Part shown: piece after piece, positions 4,633 through 5,837 of the stretch | Position numbering within the stretch: position 1 is the first letter of the stretch | How the letters are laid out: each line of letters begins with the position of its first letter | Notes under the pieces: model-generated | Databases searched by the model: none | Seen by the model: the letters and a program-made list of their open reading frames with translations, nothing else | Told to the model about the DNA's origin: nothing | Translations under genes and position numbers: made by a program | Assembly (NCBI GenBank): GCA_002408345.1 | Contig: DHRX01000129.1 | Coordinates: forward strand, 416-6,252 | DNA: 5,837 bases | Reading direction: 5' to 3' | DNA from: Firmicutes bacterium UBA5301 | GTDB lineage: Bacteria; Bacillota; UBA5301

Positions 4633-5837
4633 ATGAATTTAGTAGAGCAGTACCAGAGTAGATTTAATCGTTCAGCCCAGTTGTACGCCGAGTCATTAAA
4701 GGTTTTTCCTGGCGGAGTTACCCATGACGCCCGTTTTATGCGGCCTTTTCCCCCTTATGTAGATAGGGCCCAAGGCTCTCGTAAATGGACAGTAGAAGGT
4801 CATGAGTTAATAGATTACTGGACAGGCCACGGTTCGTTGCTCTTAGGGCATAGCCATCCGAACTTAGTAGCTGCCGTTGACGAGCAGGTGAAAAAAGGCA
4901 CCCATTATGGTGCTAACCATGAGCTAGAGTTGGCTTGGGGCCGCTTGGTGCAAGAATTAGTCCCTGGTGCCCAACGGGTTCGGTTTACCGCGTCAGGTAC
5001 CGAGGCTACATTGATGGCGCTACGGTTAGCCCGGGCTTATACCAAGAAAAATGTGGTTGTTAAGTTCGCTTCCCATTTTCACGGGTGGCATGATGCCATG
5101 ACCGCCGGAGTATATCCTCCCTATGCGGTACCTTCATCAGTAGGGATACCTCCAGGGATAGTGGCCGATGTTAGGGTAGTGGCCCCTAATGATCTGGATG
5201 GTCTCAAGTCCCTTTTTGCTCAAGAGGCGGCGGAGATTGCTGGGATTATTCTGGAACCAACCGGCGGCGCTTGGGGGACTACCCCTTTTGTCCCCGGATT
5301 CCTCGGCGCTCTGCGGGAACTCTGTTCAGAGTACGGTATCCTGTTGATCTTTGATGAAGTGATTACCGGTTTCCGTTTGGCTCCAGGAGGCGCCCAAGAG
5401 TATTTTGGAATTAATGCCGATTTATGCTGCTTTGCCAAGGTTTTAGCTGGCGGGTTACCTGGCGGTGCAGTAACCGGTCCGGCTGAAATTATGGACATTC
5501 TAGCATACAGCGAGGATGCTGAGCATAACCGCTTTGCTCGGTTTTCCCACCCAGGCACCTATAATGCTAATCCCCTTTCTGCAGCAGCCGGTGTGGCTAT
5601 GTTGGAGCAGGTGAAATCCGGAGAACCTTGCCGTCTAGCTAATAGCGCCTGCGCCTATTTGATTGATGGGTTGAACCAGGTTTTTGCGGAAACTGGCGTT
5701 AAAGGCTGTGTTTATGGGGATGGCTCCATGTTCCATATTGGGTTTGGTTTGGACTGTGCAACCGACTGCCGAGATTGTTTTGCTGATTGGGAGGTCTTTA
5801 TGCAGATCCCCTTAGGGCGGATCGGTAACCCTTTCCG
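4633..5837 (+). CDS. Class III aminotransferase, glutamate-1-semialdehyde aminomutase-like, cut by the window edge
   Basis: This PLP enzyme of the class III aminotransferase family has 401 codons visible and no stop before the edge; relatives are about 430-450 residues, so roughly the last 30-50 are missing. Visible are the cofactor phosphate loop SGTEAT (121-126), FHGWHD (149-154) near the ring, EPTGG (208-212), DEVITGFR with Asp241 that pairs with the pyridine nitrogen, and FAKVLAGG with Lys269 as the Schiff-base lysine. HPGTYNANPLSAAAG follows. The overall pattern matches the HemL group. It departs from true HemL: PGGVTHDARF replaces the usual GGVNSPVRAF, and Phe149 replaces the Tyr of YHGH. 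A mutase or a transaminase acting on another amino acid is therefore possible, and I give no gene symbol. No other tetrapyrrole gene is nearby. It follows pyk by 24 bases and may be in the same transcript. Database labels of HemL for such proteins would be weakly supported. Confidence 0.88.
   Translation, partial: MNLVEQYQSRFNRSAQLYAESLKVFPGGVTHDARFMRPFPPYVDRAQGSRKWTVEGHELIDYWTGHGSLLLGHSHPNLVAAVDEQVKKGTHYGANHELELAWGRLVQELVPGAQRVRFTASGTEATLMALRLARAYTKKNVVVKFASHFHGWHDAMTAGVYPPYAVPSSVGIPPGIVADVRVVAPNDLDGLKSLFAQEAAEIAGIILEPTGGAWGTTPFVPGFLGALRELCSEYGILLIFDEVITGFRLAPGGAQEYFGINADLCCFAKVLAGGLPGGAVTGPAEIMDILAYSEDAEHNRFARFSHPGTYNANPLSAAAGVAMLEQVKSGEPCRLANSACAYLIDGLNQVFAETGVKGCVYGDGSMFHIGFGLDCATDCRDCFADWEVFMQIPLGRIGNPF

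Noticed and set aside
5220..5558. Minus-strand reading frame opposite the aminotransferase
   Set aside because: The forward frame carries the PLP lysine and other conserved motifs through this whole stretch, and the reverse product is low-complexity without a family pattern.

Overview
The window looks like chromosomal DNA from an anaerobic member of the Firmicutes (class Clostridia, in the broad Moorella/Desulfotomaculum/Syntrophomonas range). The evidence is the gene order [small protein]-accD-accA-pfkA-pyk, the strong Shine-Dalgarno sites, the frequent GTG/TTG starts and the moderate, slightly AT-leaning base composition. The lineage is an inference from gene order and protein style, not from a database search. 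All supported genes lie on the + strand, and the gaps are so short that they probably form one transcription unit. No terminator is visible between them.

Layout: 1-104 is a leader, with the possible tail of an upstream reading frame (stop at 57-59) and an 8-bp inverted repeat. 105-293 encodes a 62-residue beta-alpha-beta-beta-alpha protein resembling DUF2007. 324-1198 is accD, the zinc-finger beta subunit of acetyl-CoA carboxyltransferase. Its reading frame is broken twice, near 976-981 and near 1030-1032, by one surplus base each time. Skipping those bases gives a normal 290-residue AccD. 1207-2193 is accA (alpha subunit), 2199-3188 is pfkA (6-phosphofructokinase), and 3202-4608 is pyk (pyruvate kinase without the extra C-terminal domain). 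4633 to the window edge is a class III PLP-dependent aminotransferase of the glutamate-1-semialdehyde aminomutase (HemL)-like group, cut off at its 3' end.

Function: pfkA and pyk encode two controlled steps of glycolysis, and accD/accA encode the carboxyltransferase half of acetyl-CoA carboxylase, the first committed step of fatty acid synthesis. The accB and accC partners are not in the window. The cluster therefore pairs sugar breakdown with use of the resulting acetyl units. The aminotransferase's role is not evident from the neighbours.

The most unusual feature is the double frameshift in accD. The two sites read CTT-AGG and CCC-TAG in their incoming frames. Both resemble known +1 recoding contexts, but sequencing or assembly error is the simpler explanation and must be excluded first. 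Smaller points are an Asn in place of the usual Asp at the Mg-ATP motif of PfkA, a changed effector-site residue in PfkA, and a Lys in pyruvate kinase at the position that marks the potassium-independent group. I did not find a clearly novel biological system here; this is mainly a core-metabolism operon.
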